Shown here piece after piece: positions 9,972 to 18,550 of a DNA stretch of 64,000 nucleotides (its first letter is position 1; every line of letters starts with the position of its first letter). The position numbers were made by a program, and so were the translations under genes. The notes under the pieces are model-generated. The model did no database searches. It saw nothing but the letters and a program-made list of their open reading frames with translations, and was not told where the DNA came from. The stretch spans positions 1,054,001-1,118,000 of the forward strand of contig NZ_BCUT01000001.1 of NCBI RefSeq assembly GCF_001591365.1. Reading direction: 5' to 3'. This DNA is from Variovorax paradoxus NBRC 15149. Its GTDB lineage: Bacteria > Pseudomonadota > Gammaproteobacteria > Burkholderiales > Burkholderiaceae_C.

Positions 9972-11945
9972 ATGACAACATCACTGCGCCGCACCCCGCT
10001 CGCGCGGCTCCTGACGATCTCGCTGTGCATCGGCGCAATCGGCATCGCCGGCTGCAACAAGACCGACGGCACGCCTTCGGCACCGGCACCCGCGCCTGCA
10101 CCTCCAGCGGCCGCCGCGCCGGCACCTGCGCCGGCCGCCCCCGCGCCAGCGGCCTACACGCCGCCCTCCGCCGAGCAGCTCTACCAGCTGGTCGCGCCCA
10201 TCGCGCTGTACCCCGACAAGCTGGTGGCGCAGGTGCTGGCTGGTGCCACCTATCCCGACCAGATCACGGCCGCGCACGGCTGGCTCGCGCAGAACGCGTC
10301 CCTCAAGGGCGGTCCGCTCGCGGACGCAGCCAACCAGCAGCCCTGGGACCCGAGCGTGAAATCGCTCACCGCATTCCGCCCCGTGCTGGACCAGATGGCC
10401 GGCAACATCGCGTGGACCGAAGCGCTCGGACAGGCCTACTACAACGATCCGGCCGACGTGATGAACGCGATCCAGGTCATGCGCCAGCGCGCATCGGCGG
10501 CGGGCCGGCTCAAGAACAACGACAAGCTGCGCGTGGCCAGCGCCGCCACACCGCGCAACTACGCACCGGCGCCTGACGTGCAGCCCGTCTATGCGGGCCC
10601 CGCCGTCGTCGAGCCGCCGCCGCAGTTCATCACCATCGAGCCTGCGCAGCCCGACGTGGTCTACGTGCCGAGCTACGACCCGCAGCGCATCTACGGCGAA
10701 CCCGTGCCCGTGTATCCCGGCTATGCGTACACCCCGCCCGTCGAGGTTGCGCCCGGCTACAGCCGCGGCCAGATGGCGGCGGCCGGCGCGTTCACCTTCG
10801 GGCTCGGCGTGGTGGTGGGCGCCGCGCTCGAGCGGCACGACTGGGGCTGGCGCTCGTGGGACGTGAACTGGGGCGCGCCGCGCTACCGGGATCGCGACCG
10901 CGCGGTGCCGCCGGCCTATGCGCGGCCCGCCGTGGTCTACAACAACAGCACCTACATCTCGCGCTCGACGACCGTGGTCAACAACGTGCGCAATGTCTAC
11001 AACAACAACGCGCCGCGCGGCCTGCCGCCGGGCGCGCCCCCGCCCAATTTCGCGGCCGCGCCGGGTCTGCCCCCGCCACAGAACGCCCAGTTCGCGCAAC
11101 AGCAGCAACAACAGCAACGGGAGCAGCAGGCACGGCAGCAGCAAGCCTTCATGCGCCAGCAGCAGGAGCAGCAGCAAGCCGCACAACAAGCACAGCAGCT
11201 GCAGGCCCGCCAGCGCCAGCAGGAGCAGCAGGAGCGGCAGGCACGCCTTCAGCAGCACCCGCAGCAAGACCCATTGCAGCGCCAGCAAGCGCAACAGGCG
11301 CAGCAACAGGCGCAGCAACAAGCACAGCGACAGGCGCGGCAACAGGCACGACAACAGGAGCGGCTGGCGCGGCAGCAGGCGCACAACACGCCCCCGCAAG
11401 CGCCGCAGGCCTTGCTTCAACAACAGCAGCAGCAGCAGGACCTCGCGCGGCGGCAGCAGGCGGCCCAGCAGCAACAGCAACAGCAACAGGCGCGCGCGGC
11501 CAGCCAGGCCCAGCAGCAGCAGGCCATGCAGGAGCGCCAGCAACAAAGGCAATCGGCGCAGCAGGAGCAATCACGGCGCCAGCAGATGCAGCAACAGCAA
11601 GCCCAGCAGCAGGCCCGCGTGCTCCAGCAGCAGCAAGCGCAACAGCAGCAGATGCAGCGGCAGCAGGCGCAGCAGCAGGCCCGGCAACAGCAGCATCAAG
11701 AGCAACTGCAGCGGCAGCAGCAAGAAGCGCAAGCAGCGCGCCAGCAGCAACAGCGGCAGCAGGCGATCCAACAACAGCAGCAACAGCAGCAGCAACGCCA
11801 ACAGCAACAGGCTCAACAGCAAGCGCAGCAGGCACAGCAAATCCGCCAGCAGCAGCAACAGGCCCAGCAGCACGCGGCCGCCGCCGCAGCGGCCCATCGG
11901 CGCCCGCCCGGCCGCCCCGGCGAACCGCCCAAGGACCAGCCCTGA
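9972..11945 (+). CDS. DUF3300 lipoprotein with a long glutamine-rich tail
   Basis: 657 residues. An N-terminal signal with a lipobox-like IAGC (Cys at residue 28) suggests a lipoprotein; a Pro/Ala linker follows. Residues about 55-260 form the DUF3300 domain (LYQLVAPIALYPDKLVAQVL, then ATYPDQI). After a linker with PGYSRGQMAAAGAFTFG and NN/YNNN stretches, residues about 375-640 are dominated by Gln with Ala and Arg, encoded by CAG/CAA runs, and the end is Pro-rich. The tail probably forms extended or coiled structure. No function is established; it is a separate transcription unit from the ABC operon or its last member. Confidence 0.85.
   Translation: MTTSLRRTPLARLLTISLCIGAIGIAGCNKTDGTPSAPAPAPAPPAAAAPAPAPAAPAPAAYTPPSAEQLYQLVAPIALYPDKLVAQVLAGATYPDQITAAHGWLAQNASLKGGPLADAANQQPWDPSVKSLTAFRPVLDQMAGNIAWTEALGQAYYNDPADVMNAIQVMRQRASAAGRLKNNDKLRVASAATPRNYAPAPDVQPVYAGPAVVEPPPQFITIEPAQPDVVYVPSYDPQRIYGEPVPVYPGYAYTPPVEVAPGYSRGQMAAAGAFTFGLGVVVGAALERHDWGWRSWDVNWGAPRYRDRDRAVPPAYARPAVVYNNSTYISRSTTVVNNVRNVYNNNAPRGLPPGAPPPNFAAAPGLPPPQNAQFAQQQQQQQREQQARQQQAFMRQQQEQQQAAQQAQQLQARQRQQEQQERQARLQQHPQQDPLQRQQAQQAQQQAQQQAQRQARQQARQQERLARQQAHNTPPQAPQALLQQQQQQQDLARRQQAAQQQQQQQQARAASQAQQQQAMQERQQQRQSAQQEQSRRQQMQQQQAQQQARVLQQQQAQQQQMQRQQAQQQARQQQHQEQLQRQQQEAQAARQQQQRQQAIQQQQQQQQQRQQQQAQQQAQQAQQIRQQQQQAQQHAAAAAAAHRRPPGRPGEPPKDQP
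11095..11880 (+). repeat. CAG/CAA-rich low-complexity tract coding polyglutamine
   Basis: Nearly 800 bp dominated by CAG and CAA codons with interspersed GCG/GCA and CGG/CGC. It encodes the Gln-rich tail of the DUF3300 protein. The mix of CAG and CAA argues that the Gln content is selected rather than a simple trinucleotide expansion. It produces long spurious open frames (poly-Ala, poly-Leu, poly-Ser) in the other frames. Confidence 0.85.
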
Positions 11946-11966
11946 AGGCGGCGGCCGCGAGGCCGG

Positions 11967-13235
11967 TTACTGCTTGCCGATTTCCGTCAGCAACCGGGTG
12001 ACGAGATAAAGGCGCGGCACGATCGAGTCGACCTCGATGTATTCGTCGCGTGCGTGATAGCCGAAGCCCGCGAGGCCGAAGCTCTCGACCACGGTGGCCT
12101 TGCCGGAGCGGCCCGCATAGCCCGCATCGGTGCCGCCGCCGGTCATGGGCGTGAGCGCGAGCTCGCGGTCGATCTCCTTGTAGATGGCCTGGGCCTTCTC
12201 GCCCAGCGCGCGGCCCTTCTCGCCCGCCACGAAAGCCGGGCGGCCCACTTCCACCTTGAGCGTGGTCTCGGTGTCGGGCACCAGCTTGCCGCTCGCGAGC
12301 TTCGCCTGCAGCGCGGCTTCGAGCTTCTTCTCGGCGCCGGGCTGCGTGATGCGGATGTCGCCGAGCGCCTGCGCCTTCTCGGTGATCTGGTTGATCGGGC
12401 CGGTGGCGCGCGCCACGGTCCAGTTGAGTGCCACGCCGGGGATGTCCTTGGCCACGTCGCGGGTCTGCAGCAGCTGGTACGACAGCTCGTACAGCGCGTT
12501 GCGGCCCAGCTCGGGTGCGGCGCCCGCATGCGATGCGCGGCCCTTCACGTCGAGCGTGGCCTGCGCGATGCCGGCCGCGCCCAGCAGCAGCGATTCGCCC
12601 TTGGCCACCGACTTGGCGGCGGTGGGCTCGAAGGACAGCACCGTGTCGTGCTGGTCGGCCATGGTTGCGATGAGCTCGCCCGAGCCCACCGAGCCCACTT
12701 CCTCGTCGGGGTTCATGAGCACCGTGAGCGTGTCGTAGTCGCGCCAGCCCGCATCGGCCAGGATCTTCAGCGAAGCCATCATGACCGCGAGCCCGCCCTT
12801 GTCGTCCGCGATGCCCGGCCCGTAGATGCGGTTGCCGTCGACCTTGTAGGGCTGGCTGTTCAGGATGCCGGCGGCGTACACCGTGTCCATGTGGCCCTGC
12901 AGCATGATCCTGCGCTTGCCCGTGCCCTTGAGGGTGCCGATGACGATGTCGGCGCCCGCGCCCGCCGTGGCCTTGCGCCGCTCCGTCTTGAAGCCCGCGG
13001 CCTTCAGGCGCGCTTCCACCACGTCGGCCATCTTGAGCAGGCCGTCGACGTTGAGGCTGCCCGATTCGATCAGCACCATTTCCTTGAGGTTGTCGATCAC
13101 CGCGGGCTGCGCCTTTTCGGCGGCGGCGAGCAGCTTGGCATCGGGCGCGGCGTGCACGGCGGCGGCGGCGCCAAGGGCGAGGCTGCAGGCCAGCGACACG
13201 GACCGCAGGGCAAGGAAGGACGAGGGCAGGTTCAT
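11967..13235 (-). CDS. M20 peptidase, glutamate carboxypeptidase type
   Basis: A 422-residue exported M20 zinc peptidase with a signal peptide ending near AVHA-APDAK. Metal and catalytic motifs are GHMDTVY, IADDKGG, PDEEVGSVGS and, near the C-terminus, GGGTDAGYAG. The dimerisation domain is in the middle (KGRASHAGAAPELGRNALYE). Family members such as carboxypeptidase G2 remove C-terminal glutamate from folates and peptides in the periplasm. ATG 13235 starts a clean signal peptide; upstream in-frame codons do not look like protein. A paralogue of the same subfamily lies at 30625-31911. Confidence 0.88.
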   Translation of the reverse strand: MNLPSSFLALRSVSLACSLALGAAAAVHAAPDAKLLAAAEKAQPAVIDNLKEMVLIESGSLNVDGLLKMADVVEARLKAAGFKTERRKATAGAGADIVIGTLKGTGKRRIMLQGHMDTVYAAGILNSQPYKVDGNRIYGPGIADDKGGLAVMMASLKILADAGWRDYDTLTVLMNPDEEVGSVGSGELIATMADQHDTVLSFEPTAAKSVAKGESLLLGAAGIAQATLDVKGRASHAGAAPELGRNALYELSYQLLQTRDVAKDIPGVALNWTVARATGPINQITEKAQALGDIRITQPGAEKKLEAALQAKLASGKLVPDTETTLKVEVGRPAFVAGEKGRALGEKAQAIYKEIDRELALTPMTGGGTDAGYAGRSGKATVVESFGLAGFGYHARDEYIEVDSIVPRLYLVTRLLTEIGKQ

Positions 13236-13332
13236 GATGGTTTCTTGTCGGAGTGATTGGCGGGCGCCAGCATAGCGACCCTCGCCAGCATTCGCGCGCA
13301 AATCGGCGACAGCAGGACGGCGCGGCGAAGCG

Positions 13333-14067
13333 TCAGGCCCCGCGGCCTCGCGTGGCTTTCTTCGTGGCGGCTGCGGGCTTGGATCTGGGCGGCACCTTCC
13401 CCACCGGCCCGGAAGCAGGCGCCTCGCGCGCCGACCGCATGTGCCCGCTCTCCGCCGTGGTCATGCCCACGATCTTCGCGAGCTGCCGGCTCACGCTCAC
13501 ATAGGCATGGCCGAGCCGGCTGTCGAAATACAGCGAGTCGCCGCGCGCAAGCTGCACCACTTCGCCGTTCTCGAAGTGCACCTCGATCTCGCCCGACAGC
13601 ACATAGGCGAATTCCTCGCCCGCATGCCGCACGAAGTCTTCCGGCCCATGGATGCGCCGCGCATGCACCGTGCCCACGATGGGGCTCATCTGCTTGCCGG
13701 CCGCCGTGGTGCCGAGGAATTCGTAGGCGATCGAGAGGCCCCGGTACACCACGCCCTTGCCGGCGCGCGTGACGACCGGCCCGTCGAGCTGCGCGGGCTT
13801 GACGCCGGCGCCCGCGAACATGGCGTTCATGTCCATCTCGAGCGCGCGGCCGAGTGCGGTGAAGTTCTCGTAGCCCAGCGCGAGCTGGCCGCGCTCGGCG
13901 CGCGAGATGGTGGTGATCGACACGCCCGAGCGCTCGGCCAGCTGCGCCAGCGTCCAGCCGAAGCGCTTGCGCGCGGCGCGCAGCCGATGGCCGAAAGTGG
14001 TGCGGTCCAGCGTGGGCGCCTCGTCCTTCGGCCTTGTTCCCGGCTTGGTCCCTGTGTGTGGATTCAC
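13333..14067 (-). CDS. XRE-family regulator with C-terminal cupin domain
   Basis: About 244 residues from the GTG at 14067 (first residues MNPHTGTKPGT). The HTH is RLRAARKRFGWTLAQLAERS then GVSITTISRAERGQ; a cupin_2 domain follows (AGEEFAYVLSGEIEVHFENG, then GDSLYFDS and HAYVS). The tail is basic, Ala/Lys-rich. Such regulators bind a small ligand in the cupin and control adjacent amino-acid or amine catabolic genes. It is divergent from the 10-kb operon at 14271-24233, with three matching operators between. The open frame reaches 14205 across the operators, so I prefer GTG 14067; ATG 14121 is an alternative. Confidence 0.84.
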   Translation of the reverse strand: MNPHTGTKPGTRPKDEAPTLDRTTFGHRLRAARKRFGWTLAQLAERSGVSITTISRAERGQLALGYENFTALGRALEMDMNAMFAGAGVKPAQLDGPVVTRAGKGVVYRGLSIAYEFLGTTAAGKQMSPIVGTVHARRIHGPEDFVRHAGEEFAYVLSGEIEVHFENGEVVQLARGDSLYFDSRLGHAYVSVSRQLAKIVGMTTAESGHMRSAREAPASGPVGKVPPRSKPAAATKKATRGRGA

Positions 14068-14150
14068 GCTTGGCTTTCTCTTGTGGTGCAGCGCAATTCT
14101 GCCAGCCCGGCGCCGCGCCATCCATGACAGCCCGCACGGCGCAGGCCTGG

Positions 14151-14170
14151 AATTTGCGTATGCGCAAATT
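14151..14170. promoter_or_regulatory. Operator 1 of the XRE-cupin regulator (candidate)
   Basis: AATTTGCG-TATG-CGCAAATT, a palindrome with perfect 8-bp arms around a 4-bp centre, between the regulator and the divergent operon. The arm TTTGCG/CGCAAA recurs in two neighbouring sites, which marks it as the binding motif of the adjacent HTH protein. Confidence 0.7.
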
Positions 14171-14185
14171 GCGTTGACGCAAATT
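14167..14185. promoter_or_regulatory. Operator 2 of the XRE-cupin regulator (candidate)
   Basis: AATTGCG-TTGA-CGCAAATT, overlapping operator 1 by a few bases. The arms TTGCG/CGCAA and the 4-bp spacer match the other two sites. The tandem overlap allows cooperative or competing dimers close to the regulator's own start, suggesting autoregulation. Confidence 0.62.
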
Positions 14186-14231
14186 TCACCGATGCTGTGC
14201 ACCATGGTTTCCCCTTGGTGCCTCCTATTTT

Positions 14232-14249
14232 ATTTGCGTATCCGCAAAT
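14232..14249. promoter_or_regulatory. Operator 3, in the promoter of the D-amino-acid operon
   Basis: ATTTGCG-TATC-CGCAAAT. It lies over the -35/spacer of the likely promoter whose -10 is TACACT (14257-14262), only 9 nt before the ATG at 14271. Binding here should block RNA polymerase, so repression relieved by a ligand of the cupin domain is the simplest reading. The transcript would be leaderless or nearly so. Confidence 0.65.
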
Positions 14250-14270
14250 TTCTACCTACACTTTTCGCCG

Positions 14271-15431
14271 ATGACTGCAAACTCCAAAGCGCCCACGGTG
14301 GCCGACTACCTTGTGATTGGCGGCGGCATTGCCGGGGCTTCGGTGGCCCACTGGCTCGCCCCGCATGCCCGCGTTATCCTGCTCGAACGCGAAGCCCAGC
14401 CGGGCTACCACTCCACCGGCCGCTCGGCCGCGCTCTTCATGGAAAGCTACGGCACCGCGCAGGTGCGCGCCCTCACCATGGCGAGCCGCGCCTTTCTCGA
14501 GCATCCGCCCGAAGGCTTTTCCGAGCACCCGCTGCTCACGCCGCGCGGCGCGATGATGGTCGCGAGCACCGAGCACCTGGCCGAGCTCGAGGCCCACTGG
14601 AACGTGCTGCGCGCCATGAACACCGGCGCCACGCGGCTTGGCAGCGAAGAAGCGCTGGCAATGGTGCCTGCGCTCAGGCCCGGGCAGGTGGCCGGCGCCG
14701 TCTACGAACCCGACGCCGCCGACATGGACGTGCACGCCATCCACCAGGGCTACCTGCGCGGCATGCGGCAGGCCGGCGGCAAGCTGGTGTGCGATGCCGG
14801 CGTGACGGCCATCGAACGCATCGGCGAGCGCTGGCGCGTGACGGCTGGCGGCAATGTCTACGAAGCACCGGTGCTGCTCAACGCCGCGGGCGCCTGGGTC
14901 GACACCATCGCGCGGATGGCCGGTGTGAAGCCCATCGGCATCGAGCCGCGCCGGCGCTCGGCCTTCGTCTTCGCGCCGCCCGAAGGCAGCAGCGTCGCGC
15001 ACTGGCCCATGGTGTTCGGCGCCGACGAAGGCTGGTACATCAAGCCCGATGCCGGCATGCTGCTCGGCTCGCCGGCCAATGCCGACCTGGTCGAGCCGCA
15101 GGACGTGCAGCCCGAGGAGCTGGACATCGCCTTCGCGATCCACCGCATCGAGGAAGCGACCACGCTCGCCATCCGCCGGCCCGCGCGCACCTGGGCCGGC
15201 CTGCGCTCCTTCGTGGCCGACGGCGACCTGGTGGGCGGCTTCGATCCGGACGCGCCGGGCTTCTTCTGGGTTGCGGCGCAGGGCGGCTACGGCATCCAGA
15301 CCTCGGCGGCCATGGGCGAGGCCTGCGCCGCGCTGGCGCGCGGACTGCCGCTGCCCGAACGCATCGCGGGCTTCGGCCTCACGGCCGAGATGCTCGGGCC
15401 GCAGCGGCTGCGCACGGCCGCAGCCGGCTGA
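14271..15431 (+). CDS. FAD-dependent oxidoreductase, DAO/DadA-like
   Basis: 386 residues with an N-terminal dinucleotide fold (VIGGGIAGASVAHWL, residues about 16-30, then the acidic LLERE) and a DAO-type substrate domain ending in GGYGIQTSAAMGEACAALARG. Family members oxidise D-amino acids, glycine or N-methyl amino acids with FAD. As first gene of an operon with a D-aminoacylase and a peptide importer it most likely oxidises D-amino acids released by the other enzymes. No membrane anchor is seen. The ATG is very close to the predicted -10, so translation may be leaderless. Confidence 0.85.
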   Translation: MTANSKAPTVADYLVIGGGIAGASVAHWLAPHARVILLEREAQPGYHSTGRSAALFMESYGTAQVRALTMASRAFLEHPPEGFSEHPLLTPRGAMMVASTEHLAELEAHWNVLRAMNTGATRLGSEEALAMVPALRPGQVAGAVYEPDAADMDVHAIHQGYLRGMRQAGGKLVCDAGVTAIERIGERWRVTAGGNVYEAPVLLNAAGAWVDTIARMAGVKPIGIEPRRRSAFVFAPPEGSSVAHWPMVFGADEGWYIKPDAGMLLGSPANADLVEPQDVQPEELDIAFAIHRIEEATTLAIRRPARTWAGLRSFVADGDLVGGFDPDAPGFFWVAAQGGYGIQTSAAMGEACAALARGLPLPERIAGFGLTAEMLGPQRLRTAAAG

Positions 15432-15464
15432 CAAGAACACTCCCACCACCACAGAGACAAACCC

Positions 15465-16916
15465 ATGCGTGTCTTCAGCGCCTCCCTGGCCACCGAAACC
15501 AACACCTTCGGCCCGATGCCGACCGGCCTCGCCTCCTTCAAGGACCGCGGCTACTTCCCGGCCGGCCGGCATCCGGACGCGATGACGCTGTTCTCGGGCC
15601 CGCTGTGGGCCGCACGCATGCGCGGCGCCGACCGCGGCTGGGAGCTGTTCGAGGGCATGGTGGCCGGCGCGCAGCCCAGCGGCACCACCACGCGCCACGC
15701 CTACGAAACGCTGCGCGACGAGTTGCTGGCCGACCTGCGTGCGGTGCTGCCGGTCGACATGGTGCTGCTCGGCCTGCACGGCGCGATGGTGGCCGACGGC
15801 TACGACGACTGCGAAGGCGACCTGCTGGCGCGTGTGCGGCAGATCGTCGGGCCGGGCGTGGTGATCGGCGCCGAGCTCGATCCGCACAACCATCTCACGC
15901 CGCAGATGGTAGCCAACGCCGACCTGATGATCTCGTTCAAGGAATATCCGCACACCGACGTGCTCGAACGCGGCCTGGAGCTGGTGGACATCTGCGCCGC
16001 GATGGCCGAAGGCAAGGTGAAGCCGGTGGCCGCGGTGGTCGACTGCGACATGATCGTCACGGTGCACACCTCGCGCGAGCCGGCGCGCGGCTTCGTCGAG
16101 CGCATGCAGTCGCTCGAGGGCAAGGACGGCGTGCTGTCGATCTCGCTCACGCATGGCTTCTCGTGGGGCGACGTGCCCGAGATGGGCACCAAGGTGCTGG
16201 TCTACACCGACGGCGACCAGGCCAAGGCCGATGCGCTGGCCCGCCAGCTGGCCGACGAAGTCATCGCCATGCGCGAGGGCCTCGCGATCGACTACCCGGG
16301 CATCGACGCCTCGCTCGACCAGGCGCTGGCCTTCGACGGCGGCCCGGTGGTGCTGTCCGACGGCGCCGACAACCCCGGCGGCGGCGCGGCCAGCGACTCC
16401 ACCTTCATCCTGCGCCGCATGGTCGAGCGCGGCATCACCAACGCGGCCATTGGCCCGATGTGGGATCCGATCGCGGTGCGCATTGCCTTCGATGCAGGCG
16501 TGGGCGCCAAGCTCGCGATGCGCATCGGCGGCAAGATCAGCCCGCTGTCGGGCGACCCGATCGACCTCGACTGCACCGTGAAGGCGCTCAAGCACGACCT
16601 GGTGATGACGGGCCTCGCGGGCACGCCCACGCTCATGGGCGACAGCGCGCTGGTCGAGGCCAACGGCATCGAGATCGTGCTGATCACGCTGCGCAACCAG
16701 GCCATGGGCACCGACCTGTTCACGCAGCTGGGCTGCGACCTTGCGGCCAAGAAGATCATCGTCGTGAAGTCGTCGCAGCACTTCTATGCCTCGTACTCGA
16801 AAGTCGCGAAGCACGTGATCTACGCCGGCGCTCCCGGTGCAGTGACGCTCGACCTCAACACCCTGCCCTACCGCAAGGCGCGCCTGCCCAAGTGGCCCAT
16901 CGGCGTCGCCGCCTGA
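15465..16916 (+). CDS. M81 family metallopeptidase (MlrC-like)
   Basis: 483 residues spanning both M81 regions: the N-terminal DUF1485 half (start MRVFSASLATETNTFGPM; the core LLGLHGAMVADGYDDCEGD; GAELDPHNH) and the C-terminal MlrC half (VVLSDGADNPGGGAASDS). His and Asp in HGAM...D and DPHNH are likely zinc ligands. The prototype MlrC finishes degradation of linear microcystin, a peptide rich in D-amino acids. Here it follows the FAD oxidase by 33 nt and precedes a peptide importer, so cleavage of D-residue-containing or modified short peptides is a reasonable inference. Confidence 0.86.
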   Translation: MRVFSASLATETNTFGPMPTGLASFKDRGYFPAGRHPDAMTLFSGPLWAARMRGADRGWELFEGMVAGAQPSGTTTRHAYETLRDELLADLRAVLPVDMVLLGLHGAMVADGYDDCEGDLLARVRQIVGPGVVIGAELDPHNHLTPQMVANADLMISFKEYPHTDVLERGLELVDICAAMAEGKVKPVAAVVDCDMIVTVHTSREPARGFVERMQSLEGKDGVLSISLTHGFSWGDVPEMGTKVLVYTDGDQAKADALARQLADEVIAMREGLAIDYPGIDASLDQALAFDGGPVVLSDGADNPGGGAASDSTFILRRMVERGITNAAIGPMWDPIAVRIAFDAGVGAKLAMRIGGKISPLSGDPIDLDCTVKALKHDLVMTGLAGTPTLMGDSALVEANGIEIVLITLRNQAMGTDLFTQLGCDLAAKKIIVVKSSQHFYASYSKVAKHVIYAGAPGAVTLDLNTLPYRKARLPKWPIGVAA

Positions 16917-16948
16917 CCTTTTCTTTCGCCCCCAACGGAGAACCGACG

Positions 16949-18529
16949 ATGAAACGACGAACGCTTGCCGCCCTTGCCACCCTGGCGCTTTCCGCCGCGT
17001 GCCTGCCGGCCCTCGCCCAGACGCCGGCGCCCAAGACGCTCAAGGTGGTGGCGCATGCCGACCTGAAGATCCTCGACCCGACCTTCACCACCGCCTACAT
17101 CTCGCGCAACTTCGGCTACATGGTCTACGACACGCTGTTCGCGCAGGATGCAAACGGCAAGCCGCAGCCGCAGATGGCCGAGAAGTACACCAGCTCCAAG
17201 GACGGCAAGCAGTGGAGCTTCACGCTGCGCCCGGGCCTGAAGTTCTCCGACGGCGCCGCCGTGACCTCGGCCGATGCCATTGCCTCGCTGCAGCGCTGGG
17301 CCGCGCGCGACAGCATCGGCCGCGCCATGGTGGCGGGCGGCGCCGAGTGGAAGGCGGTGGATGCGCGCACCTTCACGCTCACGCTCGCCGAGCCCTTCGG
17401 CCTGGTGCTCGAGGGCCTGGCCAAGCCCTCGAGCTTTCCGCCCGTGATCCTGCCCGAGCGGCTCGCGAAGATGCCCGCCACGGCGCCGCTGCCCGAGGTG
17501 ATCGGCTCCGGCCCCTTCATCTTCAAGCGCGACGAATGGGTGCCGGGCAACAAGACCGTCTTCGTGCGCAACCCCAACTACCTGCCGCGCAGCGAACCGC
17601 CGAGCGGCCTGGCCGGCAGCAAGAAGACCAGCTTCGACCGCGTGGAATGGCTCTACCTGCCCGACGCCAACAGCGCCATCGCGGCGCTCAAGCGCGGCGA
17701 GGTCGACCTGGTGGAGCAGGTGCCACCCGACTACATCGCGCCGCTGCGCACCGACCCCGGCGTGAAGATCGGCTCGGGCGGCACCTACCAGGGCTTCCTG
17801 GTCATGAACCACCTGCTGCCGCCCTTCAACAACCCGAAGATCCGCCAGGCGCTGCTGCAGGCCGTGAGCCAGGAGCGCATCGTCGCGGCCATGGGCTATC
17901 CGCTGGACATGCGCATGGCCTACTGCCCGACCTTCTTCATCTGCGGCAGCCCCAACGAAACCCCCGCGGGCGCCGAGCCCTACCGCAAGGCCGACGTGGC
18001 CAAGGCCAAGAAGCTGCTCGCGGACGCGGGCTACAAGGGCGAGAAGGTCACCATCCTGGTGCCGAGCGACGTCACCTACCTCAATGCCGAGGCGCTGATG
18101 GCCGCACAGACCATGCGCAGCATCGGCATGAACGTCGATGCGCAGACCATGGACTGGGCCTCCATCGGCGCGCGCCGCGCCAAGCGCGACGCGCCGGAAG
18201 CGGGCGGCTGGAACATGTACGTCACCGTGGCCGGCGAGTTCGACGTCAACTCCCCCATCACCAACGCCTACCTGAGCGCGGCCTGCGGCAACACGCTGCC
18301 CGGCTGGCCCTGCGACAAGACGCTCGATGACCTGCGCAACGCCTGGCTGAAGGAAACCGTGCCGGCCAAGCGGCGCGAGATCCTCGACGCCTTCCAGGCC
18401 CGTGCCTATGAAACGGTGCCCTACATCAACGCAGGCCAGTACACGGCCGCGTTTGCCGCCCGCGCCAGCCTCAAGGGCACCGACAAGCTCTGGGCCGGCA
18501 TGCCGACGGTCTGGATGCTCGACAAGTAA
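16949..18529 (+). CDS. Dipeptide/oligopeptide ABC transporter substrate-binding protein
   Basis: 526 residues; SBP family 5 (DppA/OppA-like). The signal peptide is MKRRTLAALATLALSAACLP... cleaved after ALA. The mature part has the usual MVYDTLFAQDANGKPQPQMA and WSFTLRPGLKFSDGAAVTS blocks. A CGGAG ribosome site lies before the ATG. It delivers its ligand to the permease pair immediately downstream. Operon context points to peptides or N-acyl amino acids containing D-residues; family 5 also binds glutathione, nickel and sugars, so the ligand is not certain. Confidence 0.9.
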   Translation: MKRRTLAALATLALSAACLPALAQTPAPKTLKVVAHADLKILDPTFTTAYISRNFGYMVYDTLFAQDANGKPQPQMAEKYTSSKDGKQWSFTLRPGLKFSDGAAVTSADAIASLQRWAARDSIGRAMVAGGAEWKAVDARTFTLTLAEPFGLVLEGLAKPSSFPPVILPERLAKMPATAPLPEVIGSGPFIFKRDEWVPGNKTVFVRNPNYLPRSEPPSGLAGSKKTSFDRVEWLYLPDANSAIAALKRGEVDLVEQVPPDYIAPLRTDPGVKIGSGGTYQGFLVMNHLLPPFNNPKIRQALLQAVSQERIVAAMGYPLDMRMAYCPTFFICGSPNETPAGAEPYRKADVAKAKKLLADAGYKGEKVTILVPSDVTYLNAEALMAAQTMRSIGMNVDAQTMDWASIGARRAKRDAPEAGGWNMYVTVAGEFDVNSPITNAYLSAACGNTLPGWPCDKTLDDLRNAWLKETVPAKRREILDAFQARAYETVPYINAGQYTAAFAARASLKGTDKLWAGMPTVWMLDK

Positions 18530-18550
18530 GCGGCACCACACGGCAGCACC

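Noticed and set aside
11149..11835. Poly-Ala and poly-Leu frames opposite or beside the Gln-rich tail
   Set aside because: Alternative readings of the CAG/CAA tract; only the Gln frame has a signal peptide and a known domain.
14256..16814. 852-codon minus-strand frame opposite the FAD oxidase and M81 genes
   Set aside because: Spans two well-supported plus-strand genes and has shadow composition.
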